From Sphingobacteriia bacterium 28-36-52 (GTDB lineage Bacteria > Bacteroidota > Bacteroidia > Chitinophagales > Chitinophagaceae): a DNA stretch of 64,000 bases. Under the pieces are notes generated by a model. The model was not told the DNA's origin. It saw only the letters and a program-made list of their open reading frames with translations, and made no database searches. The stretch's first letter is position 1; every line of letters starts with the position of its first letter. Positions 36,901 to 44,249 of this stretch are shown piece after piece. The DNA lies in contig NCGN01000005.1 in assembly GCA_002281575.1 (NCBI GenBank), positions 22,837 to 86,836 on the forward strand. The letters run 5' to 3'. The position numbers and the translations under genes are program-made.

Positions 36901-37055
36901 TGTATGGTATTCTGGGCATCTTTAACAATGGTGGCATTGGTGAATGCATAGCAGCCATCTCTTTTATCTGCTACACCGTTCACTGGAAATGTTTCTTGGG
37001 CATGCAACATGGTTGTCAATACCAAACAAGAAAACAACAACTTGATTTTTCTCAT
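33909..37055 (-). CDS. Double-domain secreted amidohydrolase
   Basis: 1048 aa with a signal peptide (KLLFSCLVLTTMLHAQ). It contains two amidohydrolase units. The N-terminal unit (about 25-430) is degenerate: the HxH position reads YPSFIDIYSDYG. A linker domain (about 440-560) follows. The C-terminal unit (about 595-1015) is complete, with HSH in AGIIDEHSHIAS, His in FITCHSYVASE, His in VNTFTHILEG and Asp in VAINSDDAE. Its closest known type is the imidazolonepropionase-like/prolidase-like amidohydrolase group. It would hydrolyse a cyclic amide or peptide-like compound in the periplasm. The fusion of one dead and one live unit, followed by a second dead gene, is notable. Confidence 0.9.
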   Translation of the reverse strand: MRKIKLLFSCLVLTTMLHAQETFPVNGVADKRDGCYAFTNATIVKDAQNTIQNGIMVIREGKIIAVGANVTVPKDAVVIDCKDKFIYPSFIDIYSDYGMPQVQRPTGGGGFGGPAQLTNNQKGAYGWNQALKSEVNAYKIFSVDDAKAKTMREAGFGTVLTHQKDGIVRGTGAVVTLSGEKDNFVIVKEKAAAHYSFNKGTSTQSYPSSLMGSIALLRQTYNDAAWYKNNPEAASKEGFNITLKYFNSNQTLPQIFDVQDRGVDLWNILRADRIGDEFGIQYILKSTGKEYQRIKEVAATKAPMIVTLNFPQAQDVEDPNNARMVSLADMKNWELGPTNPAAIEKAGIPFCLTTSDLRDPKSFLSNLRKAIEYGLSEKAAMEALTKNPATWLGVYDKVGSLEEGKIANFVISTAPVFSEKSIILQNWVNGNKYAVKEDAWKSINGNYTLTVNTDNGPQTYTLDVKSNSTATLVGKDTLQTRFNFDGKTVKISFAPMQRRVGAVGRSGMGAGANAVAPLPANAAKLSGFSNGNSLNGTGVDSLGNHITWSAEEVSLSTAKAEESKTKSIPKTNKSFYPFTAFGNYEENIPKAETILFKNATVWTSEQAGKLEGTDVLVKNGKIAKVGKGISDATAKVIDATGKHLTAGIIDEHSHIASASTNEGGQSVTSEVRMQDNLDPDDINIYRQLSGGVTSSHILHGSANTIGGQTQLIKLRWGTDDKGLMFEGADPFIKFALGENVKRSSSTQGNTRFPDSRMGVEQVLNDAFNRAKIYEAAKKEHEANNKKKGATTSTFRKDLELETLVEIMNSKRFITCHSYVASEIVVAMRVAEKYGFKVNTFTHILEGYKVADKMKVHGAAVSTFSDWWAYKNEVQDAIPYNAAIMHKVGLNVAINSDDAEMARRLNQEAAKSVKYGGISEIDALNMVTINPAKMLHVDSRVGSIKEGKDADLVLWSAHPLSIYAKSLYTVVDGTIFFDRAKDEAMRKEVKAERTRLINKMVGEKRTGAPMAPFTPSFKYVHTCLDHGHKLGLLEIEAGEEEGIEHNSNH

Positions 37056-37148
37056 AAGTAAGGTTGTTTAAGTAGGTATCTAAAGCTACTAATATTGTTA
37101 ATCTAATAAATCTTTGCGCCTTATTATTATGATGAATGGGTGAGGGGC

Positions 37149-39572
37149 CTATTGTGCTATTTGTTCTTTTTTGTATTTAGATCCATTGGGGTCTAATTTT
37201 AATTTAATTTGTCCGGTTTTATCTGATATAGCGCTTAAGAAAATACTTGTTCCACCTTTTTCTTTATTGGAGACATTTAGCATCTTTTTGGATTGATCCC
37301 TCTGTGTAATATTATTTAATGGAACTTGAATATGTAAGTTGGTTTTTCCATCAAGTCCATAATCGCCGCCAACAAATAGATTAAGGACGGAAGTGGCAAT
37401 CTCCATTCTTGGAATGTGAATATTGCCATTTTGTATAGTTATATCATTTTGAATGTTTGAAAAACGCAATGAATCAAGGCGACGTTTTTTAAATATATGC
37501 TCCTGTATTTTTATTAAGGGGGCATAATTTATTAAGGCACCCTGACTTAATCGAAAATTAAATTGAGCTTTGATTTGATTAGGGTTGAAGTCCCCTTGTT
37601 GGTTAAGTGGGCCAATTAAGTGACCTTTTATATTTAAAATACCACGTACATTTTTATAGGATATAGGAGGCAAGTTAAAATTGCCCATTCCGTATAAGAG
37701 CTCATCTGCTTTAACACCAACAATATTGTAGTTGGCAGATATAGTTTTGCTACCCTTATTGTTAATTATTTTTGATGATAACAGAATAGTACCCTTTCCC
37801 ACGTTCATACTTAAATTACTAAGTTCCCAGTTTCCTGTTTTTAAATTAATGGATGTTTTTAGGTTGGTGGCAACCAATTTTTGCCATTTTATTGAGTTAG
37901 CATCTAAATAGATATGAATGGTTTCGTTTTCAAGTAGATGGTCAATTTTACTAAAAGTTGCTTTATTAGTTTTTCTGCTTTTTTTACTATTATGTTGTAA
38001 TGCTGCACTAAAATTATTTAAATCTAAAAAAGGACTCTTTATGTTTAAGATAATATTGGCTTTCCCTGGAGTATTTGGGATGGCCGCAAGTGAGTTGGTT
38101 GATATGCCTGTTACATTTAATATACTACCATCTTTTGTTCTAGCCGTTAAATTTTTTATTTCAACCGCATTATTACTTATATCAATTTCAGCTTGCGTAT
38201 TAATGATGTCTTTTTGAATGGGCTTTATATATATTTCTCCATTAACAATTTGTAATCTGGCTGTGATTTTAGTATTGCTTACTAATATATTATTTAAAGG
38301 CCCATCATAGTCAATATTAATTTTACCAATTCCATTTTTAATAACAATATTTTCTGTATTTAATGGTGGATTTAATTTAGCTAAATCAAATTGACTGCTA
38401 AAGCCGCCTCTTAATTTTGGATTTGTAAGATTGTTTAATTGAATATTTGTAGTTCGAATGGGTATACTATGCCAATTACCAATGAGTCTAGTTAATAGGA
38501 TTGAACTGTTTGAATCTGATGGTGCTTGTTCTTTTTTTACTTGGTTATTAAAACTTCCTTTTACATCAGCATCAGTGAATGTAATTTGTTTTGTACCAAT
38601 TGTTGTTTGCTTGGTTTCCCAATTCGCTATTACATGAGGTTCACCTCCACTTAAGGGTCCGGTTATATTAGCTTCAATTGCTAATGGTTTTGTAATTGTG
38701 ATGAATTTCAAAACACGATTTATATTCTTTGTTAGAAATAATTGTGCAATATCAAATGGAATACCTTTCGTTGATATATTTAGTTTGAACTTTCCCTCTT
38801 TTTTTAAATCAAAAATGCCGTTTATATTAAATGGTATTGATCCTATTATTAAGGATATGTTCTTAGCCGACAGTGTTTGACTTTTATTGTTTAACTCTAA
38901 TGTATATTTCCCCTTTAGTAGTTGATTTTTTAAGAAGCTTCCTTTTAAATGATTAAATGTTAATGAATGAACAGTCATATTTTTTTTGATGAATAGTTCT
39001 GTTATTTGATCCGTTTCTTTAGTTTGTACCTGGAGGTAATTTATATAAAATTGTATGTTTTTTAATTTTTGATCGTCTTTGATGGTGATATTAAATTCAT
39101 TCAATTCAATATTTTCTGGTATTGGAAATGCAGATTCTTTTTCTTTTTTTCTTTTTTTTGTTAACTCTTCAAGATTATTTTTTCCCAGCGAGTCTGTATA
39201 TATAATGAGATGTCCATTATTAATCTTCGTTTTGCTGAATACGATGTTTCCAATTAATAAAGGCAACGGCTTTATTCTAACGGATACTTTTTTAGCTGTA
39301 AATATTTTTTGTTGATGCACGTCATACATTGTCCCTTTAACATCTATATGATCTAACTGTATAGATAAATTTGGAAATTGCTCTATAATACTTAAGTGAA
39401 TGTTTTTGATGGAGACAATGCTGTGGAATTTTGTTTCTATAGACTTACGCGCTTCTGCTAGTAGTTTATATTTATTTTGTTGAATATATAAACTACCAAT
39501 AAAATATACTAGTATAATGAATAAACTTATTCCAACGAAACCATAAGCCATCCATTTTAGGATTCGCCTCAA
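37149..39572 (-). CDS. AsmA-like membrane protein
   Basis: 807 aa. An N-terminal transmembrane helix (YGFVGISLFIILVYFIGSLYI) is followed by a long periplasmic beta-rich part. The opening (IEQFPNLSIQLDHIDVKG, KVSVRIKPLPLLIGNIVFSKTKINNGHLIIY) is typical of the AsmA N-terminal domain, and the end (HIPRMEIATSVLNLFVGGDYGLDGKTNLHIQVPL) of the AsmA_2 C-terminal domain. AsmA-type proteins span the periplasm and are implicated in lipid transport to the outer membrane. The start is probably TTG at 39572, which retains the basic residues before the helix; ATG 39551 is the alternative. It follows mnmG by 24 bp and is likely co-transcribed. Confidence 0.85.
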   Translation of the reverse strand: MRRILKWMAYGFVGISLFIILVYFIGSLYIQQNKYKLLAEARKSIETKFHSIVSIKNIHLSIIEQFPNLSIQLDHIDVKGTMYDVHQQKIFTAKKVSVRIKPLPLLIGNIVFSKTKINNGHLIIYTDSLGKNNLEELTKKRKKEKESAFPIPENIELNEFNITIKDDQKLKNIQFYINYLQVQTKETDQITELFIKKNMTVHSLTFNHLKGSFLKNQLLKGKYTLELNNKSQTLSAKNISLIIGSIPFNINGIFDLKKEGKFKLNISTKGIPFDIAQLFLTKNINRVLKFITITKPLAIEANITGPLSGGEPHVIANWETKQTTIGTKQITFTDADVKGSFNNQVKKEQAPSDSNSSILLTRLIGNWHSIPIRTTNIQLNNLTNPKLRGGFSSQFDLAKLNPPLNTENIVIKNGIGKINIDYDGPLNNILVSNTKITARLQIVNGEIYIKPIQKDIINTQAEIDISNNAVEIKNLTARTKDGSILNVTGISTNSLAAIPNTPGKANIILNIKSPFLDLNNFSAALQHNSKKSRKTNKATFSKIDHLLENETIHIYLDANSIKWQKLVATNLKTSINLKTGNWELSNLSMNVGKGTILLSSKIINNKGSKTISANYNIVGVKADELLYGMGNFNLPPISYKNVRGILNIKGHLIGPLNQQGDFNPNQIKAQFNFRLSQGALINYAPLIKIQEHIFKKRRLDSLRFSNIQNDITIQNGNIHIPRMEIATSVLNLFVGGDYGLDGKTNLHIQVPLNNITQRDQSKKMLNVSNKEKGGTSIFLSAISDKTGQIKLKLDPNGSKYKKEQIAQ

Positions 39573-39596
39573 AAGAGTTCTTTTCCTGAAGTTAGT

Positions 39597-41465
39597 TTAT
39601 CTTCCCATGTAAACCATTAGAATTTGTATATCTGAAGGATTTACACCGCTGATTCTGCTAGCTTGTCCCAATGTGCTGGGTTGAATTTTTTTCATTTTTT
39701 GTAATGCTTCATTGGATAATGCACTGAGTTTGGTATAATCAAAGTTGGTCGGAATCACCATGTTCTCCAAATCACTCATTTTATCTACAAGTTGTTGCTC
39801 TTTTTCTATATAGCGTTCATACTTGATTTGTATTTCTGATTGAAGCAGGGAATCGTCAGAAATTTCATGTAATGTTTCTTTTAAGGATGGAACCGATTGT
39901 TGCAAATTTGCAAGGGTTACATTCGGTCTTAAAATAATTTTTGAAGCTTTTTGTTTCTCTGTGATTATTGCAGATTGAATACTTGTTAAATATTCGTTTA
40001 TTTCATTTGGTTCTACAGAATAGTTTTTAAGGGTTTCTTTTACAAAGGAAACTTCTGTTTTTTTAATATCAACCGCTTTCATTCTTTCATCTGAAGCCAA
40101 GCCGATTTTATAACTTTTTTCTGTTAATCTTATATCGGCATTATCTTGTCTTAGGAGCGTTCTAAACTCTGCTCTACTGGTAAACATTCTATAAGGCTCG
40201 TCTGTGCCTTTATTTATTAAGTCGTCAACTAACACGCCAATATATGCTTCCGATCTTTTCAGGATAAATGGTTCTAAATTTTTTGCTTTTTGGTGTGCAT
40301 TTATGCCAGCCATTAAACCCTGACAAGCTGCTTCTTCATATCCGGTTGTTCCGTTAATTTGACCTGCAAAAAATAAATGACTGATTTGTTTTGTTTCTAA
40401 AGCATGTGTTAATTGAGTCGGCATAAAATAGTCATACTCAATTGCATATCCTGGCCTAAATATTTTACAATTTTCAAATCCAGGAACTTGTCTTAGTGCA
40501 GCCATTTGAACTTCTTCGGGTAGAGAAGTGGAGAAGCCATTTACATAGATTTCAACTGTATCCCAACCTTCTGGTTCCACGAATAATTGATGCCTGTCTC
40601 TATCTGCAAATCGACTGATTTTATCTTCAATACTTGGACAGTATCTTGGACCTACACCTTCTATTCTTCCCTGATACATGGGTGATCTGTCAAAACCTGT
40701 TTTTAATAAATCGTGCACCGTTTGGTTGGTATAGGTAATAAAACAACTCCTTTGGTTTTCCGCTTTTACTTTAGGAACATTCATATAAGAAAAACCAACT
40801 ATATGTTCGTCTCCCTTTTGTTCTTCCATTTTTGAATAGTCCAAGCTTCTACCATCCACTCTTGGAGGCGTGCCGGTTTTTAATCTATCACTTTCAAATC
40901 CTAAGGCAACCAATTGTTCTGTAATTCCTGTTGCTGCTTTTTCAGCAACACGACCACCTCCAAACTGTTTTTCTCCAATATGTATAACGCCATTTAAAAA
41001 AGTTCCACTGGTAACTACTACAGACTCAGCCAAAATCTCGTGACCAAGACCCGTTATTACCCCACATGCTTTGTTGTTCTTAATAATGATTTCTTTTACC
41101 ATGTCTTGGTAAAAATCTACGTTAGGTGTTTTTTCTAGCCACTCTCTCCATTTTGCAGCAAAAAGCATACGATCATTTTGTGCTCTTGGACTCCACATTG
41201 CTGGTCCCTTACTTAAGTTCAGCATTCTGAATTGAATCGTACTTAGGTCGGTGATGATTCCACTGTATCCACCCATTGCATCAATCTCTCTAACAATTTG
41301 TCCTTTTGCAATTCCACCCATTGCAGGGTTGCAACTCATTTGGGCAATGGTTTGCATATTCATGGTAATCAACAAAACGGAGCTACCCAAGTTGGCAGCT
41401 GCAGCCGCTGCCTCACATCCTGCATGGCCAGCGCCCACTACTATTACATCGTATTTTGAAAACAT
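39597..41465 (-). CDS. mnmG: tRNA uridine-5-carboxymethylaminomethyl modification enzyme
   Basis: 622 aa; FAD-binding subunit which, with MnmE, modifies U34 of tRNAs. The dinucleotide-binding GAGHAGCEA is at residues 11-19, then the family signatures SCNPAMGGIAKG, RAQNDRMLFA, SGTFLNGVIHIGEKQFGGGR, the second signature AGQINGTTGYEEAACQGLMAG, and the C-terminal helical domain ending ALQKMKKIQPSTLGQASRISG. Length is normal. It is downstream of the HNH-like gene by 26 bp and upstream of the AsmA-like gene. MnmE is not in the window. Confidence 0.98.
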   Translation of the reverse strand: MFSKYDVIVVGAGHAGCEAAAAAANLGSSVLLITMNMQTIAQMSCNPAMGGIAKGQIVREIDAMGGYSGIITDLSTIQFRMLNLSKGPAMWSPRAQNDRMLFAAKWREWLEKTPNVDFYQDMVKEIIIKNNKACGVITGLGHEILAESVVVTSGTFLNGVIHIGEKQFGGGRVAEKAATGITEQLVALGFESDRLKTGTPPRVDGRSLDYSKMEEQKGDEHIVGFSYMNVPKVKAENQRSCFITYTNQTVHDLLKTGFDRSPMYQGRIEGVGPRYCPSIEDKISRFADRDRHQLFVEPEGWDTVEIYVNGFSTSLPEEVQMAALRQVPGFENCKIFRPGYAIEYDYFMPTQLTHALETKQISHLFFAGQINGTTGYEEAACQGLMAGINAHQKAKNLEPFILKRSEAYIGVLVDDLINKGTDEPYRMFTSRAEFRTLLRQDNADIRLTEKSYKIGLASDERMKAVDIKKTEVSFVKETLKNYSVEPNEINEYLTSIQSAIITEKQKASKIILRPNVTLANLQQSVPSLKETLHEISDDSLLQSEIQIKYERYIEKEQQLVDKMSDLENMVIPTNFDYTKLSALSNEALQKMKKIQPSTLGQASRISGVNPSDIQILMVYMGR

Positions 41466-41491
41466 AGTGCAAAGATATTATAGGATAAGCC

Positions 41492-42052
41492 CTAACCGAA
41501 TTTTTTTAATATTTCTCTTTCAGTTAAGATCGATTTTGCAGAACCTGTTTCAAGGTACTGTAGGTATTCATCTGCTGAAAAGCTGGGAATTGAATTCAGT
41601 TCGGTTTTATTTGCTTGTAGAAAAGCAATTAGCTTTGTAGAAGGAATAGCGCTGTGCTCAATCAAAATAGCATCCAACTTTTTTAAATAATATAAACATC
41701 CCTCAAATCCTGAATCCTGATAAAGCTTTTCAAAATAATCCTTGGCAAACATTAAGTCAATAGAATGCCCCGAGCCCCCTTCTAAGGGCGTAACTCGAAT
41801 ATTTAAAAAACCCCAACATGCTTTCAATTCTTCTTCATTACTGGAATTAAACCAAGCAATTGGTATAATATGTTCAAATTGCCACGCTTTACCAAAGTTT
41901 TCCCAGCTTAGATCATTTGAGAACTGTGCCTCAATCCACTTTCTAAGGTCAATTCTGCATAGACCAAAGTAGGGGGCATATTGTTCACTAGGGGCATTTT
42001 CAAGCACAAACCGCCTGAATGCCATTTGCCATTTTCTTTTTTCGTTCTGCAT
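41492..42052 (-). CDS. HNH-nuclease-like protein, function unknown
   Basis: 186 aa, cytoplasmic. A short region (about residues 52-90) resembles an HNH core: WQFEHIIPIAWFN supplies the first His pair and CWGFLNIRVTP the Asn strand, with the spacing found in small phage and bacterial HNH proteins. The last His expected in the alpha-helix is not obvious (GHSIDLMFAKDYF follows), so nuclease activity is uncertain. No DNA-binding domain is seen. It is 26 bp upstream of mnmG on the same strand. Alternatively it could be a conserved protein with a non-catalytic HNH fold. Confidence 0.55.
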   Translation of the reverse strand: MQNEKRKWQMAFRRFVLENAPSEQYAPYFGLCRIDLRKWIEAQFSNDLSWENFGKAWQFEHIIPIAWFNSSNEEELKACWGFLNIRVTPLEGGSGHSIDLMFAKDYFEKLYQDSGFEGCLYYLKKLDAILIEHSAIPSTKLIAFLQANKTELNSIPSFSADEYLQYLETGSAKSILTEREILKKFG

Positions 42053-42061
42053 AGTTGCTTT

Positions 42062-42151
42062 ATAGAACCTAAAGTTCTATGTTCCACGTATCACATCCAA
42101 ATAATGTTTCAGGGTGGAACGGTTGCCCGTGGAACCTCCAAGTTAACTTGG
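42062..42151. promoter_or_regulatory. Cluster of inverted repeats upstream of the HNH-like gene
   Basis: Three inverted repeats lie within 90 bp: ATAGAAC/GTTCTAT around a 5-nt loop (42062-42080), GTTCCACG at 42081-42088 with CGTGGAAC at 42128-42135, and the 14-bp perfect palindrome CCAAGTTAACTTGG at 42138-42151. They fill the gap between the CAP gene stop and the HNH-like gene start. Possible roles are operator, mRNA leader structure or end of the ybeY-CAP transcript; no T-run supports a simple terminator. Confidence 0.45.
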
Positions 42152-42175
42152 TTAAGGGAGTCTGGCAATCAACGA

Positions 42176-42862
42176 TTAGTTTTTAGACGATTCCCCGCAA
42201 CCTAGTTCTTGTACGATAAGGAATTGATTATTGGGAAGTTGCTTCACGCTAACCCCAATTTTGGTGTAATTAGGATTGAATAGATTTTTCCTATGGCCCA
42301 GATCGGGTAGGTTGATGTCTAAATAAAGTAATAAAAGAGAGCTGAGTCCTTCATTGTCATTCCCTAAAGAGATATTTTCTCCAGAACAGTTCTTGTAGCC
42401 CACTTTTTTCATCCGATCACTAAAACTAGCACCATCTGAAGATTGATGGCTTACCCTTCCATTGTTTTGTGCAATATCTTCTGCATGTAATTGTGCAGCC
42501 ATTGTTAGCTTCAATTCTGGCTCAAGAAATGGAAGGGGCGTTATCTTGCCTAAATCTTTAATCAGGCTATTTGCATATTTCCCTTTTAAGCTGGGCTGTA
42601 GTTTAATAAATGGCAAGAGCGCCTCATCTCTAAAAGCCATTGGATAAAGTCTGGCGAAGTTGGTCCAATAAATAAAGGAACGGGCAGCCTTGCTAGCGGA
42701 TTGGTATACACTATTTTGTTCTAGTTTTTTAACTAGATCAGCGTTCATGGCAATATTGGGTTCAAAGGGAATGTCTTTAAGAACTACCTGACTGTATTGT
42801 TGGGCATTCAAATAACCAGAACAAAACAAAAAACATCCGATTACCAATACTTTTAGATTCAT
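42176..42862 (-). CDS. CAP (SCP/PR-1) domain secreted protein
   Basis: 228 aa with a signal peptide (LVIGCFLFCSGYLNAQ). The CAP superfamily fold is visible in the C-terminal half: LKLTMAAQLHAEDIAQ, SHQSSDGASFSDRMKKVGY, CSGENISLG and GHRKNLFNPNYTKIGV. The His in LHAED and in GHRKN and the Glu in GENI are the usual CAP cavity residues. Bacterial members are extracellular and their ligands are mostly unknown. The gene overlaps ybeY by 4 nt, indicating translational coupling. The end GCGESSKN supplies one Cys of a possible disulphide with NCSGEN. Confidence 0.88.
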   Translation of the reverse strand: MNLKVLVIGCFLFCSGYLNAQQYSQVVLKDIPFEPNIAMNADLVKKLEQNSVYQSASKAARSFIYWTNFARLYPMAFRDEALLPFIKLQPSLKGKYANSLIKDLGKITPLPFLEPELKLTMAAQLHAEDIAQNNGRVSHQSSDGASFSDRMKKVGYKNCSGENISLGNDNEGLSSLLLLYLDINLPDLGHRKNLFNPNYTKIGVSVKQLPNNQFLIVQELGCGESSKN

Positions 42863-43227
42863 TGTTGAGCTTTGGCCATTAGTTGCAAATACTGGTCCTC
42901 TTTTTGCCTCATTACTATAATTTCACTTTTCTTTTTGTCTTTATAGCCACACAAATGGAGGGCACCATGGAATAGGACTCTTTGCATTTCATTCTGAAAG
43001 GAAACCCCCTGCTGTAAGGCATTGTCTTTTACCCGATCTATGCTTACATAAATTTCAGCATCAATTGGTTCACCTGGTTCGTTTAAGCCAAAAGTGATGA
43101 TATCTGTGTAATAATTGTGTTGAAGGAAGTCTTGGTTAATCTTCAAAAGCATTTCATCGGAGCAGAATATATAATTAATGAGCCCTAACTGTTTTTTTTC
43201 TTTTTTGAAAATTGTTTTTATATACAA
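42859..43227 (-). CDS. ybeY: Endoribonuclease YbeY, N-terminus disrupted
   Basis: 122 aa from a TTG at 43227; family members are usually about 140-155 aa. YbeY matures 16S rRNA and assists ribosome quality control. The core is intact: INYIFCSDEMLLKINQDFLQHNYYTDIITF, DAEIYVSIDRVKDNA, and the zinc motif HGALHLCGYKDK (third ligand Asp rather than His, which I recall as common in Bacteroidota). The first 20-30 residues are missing from this frame. A good candidate for them, MSKINFRTGDRPFVYKN, is encoded from ATG 43264 in the neighbouring frame, which runs to a stop at 43175. A small deletion with frameshift near 43205-43220 would explain this. It overlaps the CAP gene by 4 nt. Confidence 0.8.
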   Translation of the reverse strand: MYIKTIFKKEKKQLGLINYIFCSDEMLLKINQDFLQHNYYTDIITFGLNEPGEPIDAEIYVSIDRVKDNALQQGVSFQNEMQRVLFHGALHLCGYKDKKKSEIIVMRQKEDQYLQLMAKAQQ

Positions 43228-43264
43228 ATGGACGATCGCCGGTTCTAAAGTTGATTTTGCTCAT
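43175..43264 (-). other. Out-of-frame 5' segment of ybeY
   Basis: ATG at 43264 opens a 29-codon frame whose first 17 residues look like the normal YbeY N-terminus. It overlaps the ybeY core in a different frame. It contains A-tracts of 6 and 8 nt. Whether this is a genuine mutation, an assembly error or a site of recoding cannot be decided from sequence alone. Confidence 0.45.
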
Positions 43265-43312
43265 AGTTGGTTATTACTCCAAAATTCGTAACAAAACCAA
43301 TACGGGCTAGAT

Positions 43313-43320
43313 TACCTTTA
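43313..43320 (+). promoter_or_regulatory. Putative feoA promoter -7 element
   Basis: TACCTTTA differs from TAnnTTTG at the last base only. It is 16 bp before the feoA start, giving a very short leader, and no -33 box is evident. Confidence 0.35.
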
Positions 43321-43336
43321 CCATATAATCGGAAAT

Positions 43337-43567
43337 ATGAAAAGATTGTCTGAATTGACAGCGGGGCAAAAGGGTATCATCGATTCATTTGAGAAGGACG
43401 AGATTTTTATCAAACTCATGGAAATGGGTTGTGTGCCAGGGGAGAAAGTAAAAGTGGAGCAAATTGCTCCTTTAGGAGATCCTATATCAATTTGTGTATC
43501 TGGTTACCGACTTAGCTTAAGATTAAGCGAGGCCAACAGTATTTTTGTAACCGAAGATTTATCATAA
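43337..43567 (+). CDS. feoA: FeoA family protein
   Basis: 76 aa, an SH3-like beta-barrel. Family features are LSELTAGQKGII near the start, MEMGCVPGEKVKVEQIAPLGDPI in the middle and YRLSLRLSEANSIFV at the end. FeoA normally assists the ferrous iron transporter FeoB. No feoB is within the window; nadD follows 23 bp later on the same strand and is probably co-transcribed. It could be a stand-alone FeoA whose partner is elsewhere. Confidence 0.92.
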   Translation: MKRLSELTAGQKGIIDSFEKDEIFIKLMEMGCVPGEKVKVEQIAPLGDPISICVSGYRLSLRLSEANSIFVTEDLS

Positions 43568-43590
43568 TAAACTGATAATCAATAAGTTAT

Positions 43591-44160
43591 ATGAAAATAG
43601 GTCTCTACTTTGGATCTTTTAACCCCATTCATACCGGTCATTTGATTATAGCCAGTCATGTTTTAAACGAAACCGATTTACAACAAGTATGGTTTGTAGT
43701 GTCTCCCCAAAACCCCTTTAAACAAGAACATAGTTTATTAAACGAGTATCATCGTTTGCACTTGGTGCAGTTGGCGGTGGAAGAAGATACAAGACTAAGG
43801 GCATCGGATATTGAATTTAAACTACCCAAGCCTTCTTACACCATTGATACGTTGGTTTATTTAAAAGAAAAATATCCTCAACACGAATTCACCATCATTA
43901 TGGGAAGCGATAGTTTCCAGAATTTACCCAAATGGAAAAACGCTCCATTATTAATTAGTGATTATACATTCATTGTTTACAATCGTCCTGATTTTGTGGT
44001 CACCAACAAATACGAAGCACGAGTAACTATTTTAAATGCCCCCTTATTAACTATTTCTGCTACTCATGTTCGGGATAATATTAAAGCAGGAAAAAGCATA
44101 AGATACTTGGTACCCGATAAAGTGCGCGAATACATTGAAGCCAATAAGTATTTTAAGTAA
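43591..44160 (+). CDS. nadD: Nicotinate-nucleotide adenylyltransferase
   Basis: 189 aa; transfers AMP from ATP to nicotinate mononucleotide, the second-last step of NAD synthesis. The nucleotidyltransferase motif GSFNPIHTGH is at residues 8-17, then VVSPQNPFK, the GSDSFQNLPKW block and the ISATHVRDNI motif near the end. Length is typical. It is probably co-transcribed with feoA and is followed by its own terminator. Together with nadA the window carries two steps of the same pathway, at separate loci. Confidence 0.97.
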   Translation: MKIGLYFGSFNPIHTGHLIIASHVLNETDLQQVWFVVSPQNPFKQEHSLLNEYHRLHLVQLAVEEDTRLRASDIEFKLPKPSYTIDTLVYLKEKYPQHEFTIIMGSDSFQNLPKWKNAPLLISDYTFIVYNRPDFVVTNKYEARVTILNAPLLTISATHVRDNIKAGKSIRYLVPDKVREYIEANKYFK

Positions 44161-44189
44161 AGACTTCTTCATCCACTTAAATAATATTC

Positions 44190-44209
44190 AACACGAGCCC
44201 GTGTTTTTC
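44190..44209 (+). terminator. Rho-independent terminator after nadD
   Basis: AACACG and CGTGTT form a 6-bp stem around a 4-nt loop, followed by TTTTTC. It lies 30 bp after the nadD stop. Confidence 0.65.
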
Positions 44210-44249
44210 TAAGCTGAATACGATAGATTTATTCTCGTAAAACAACGCT

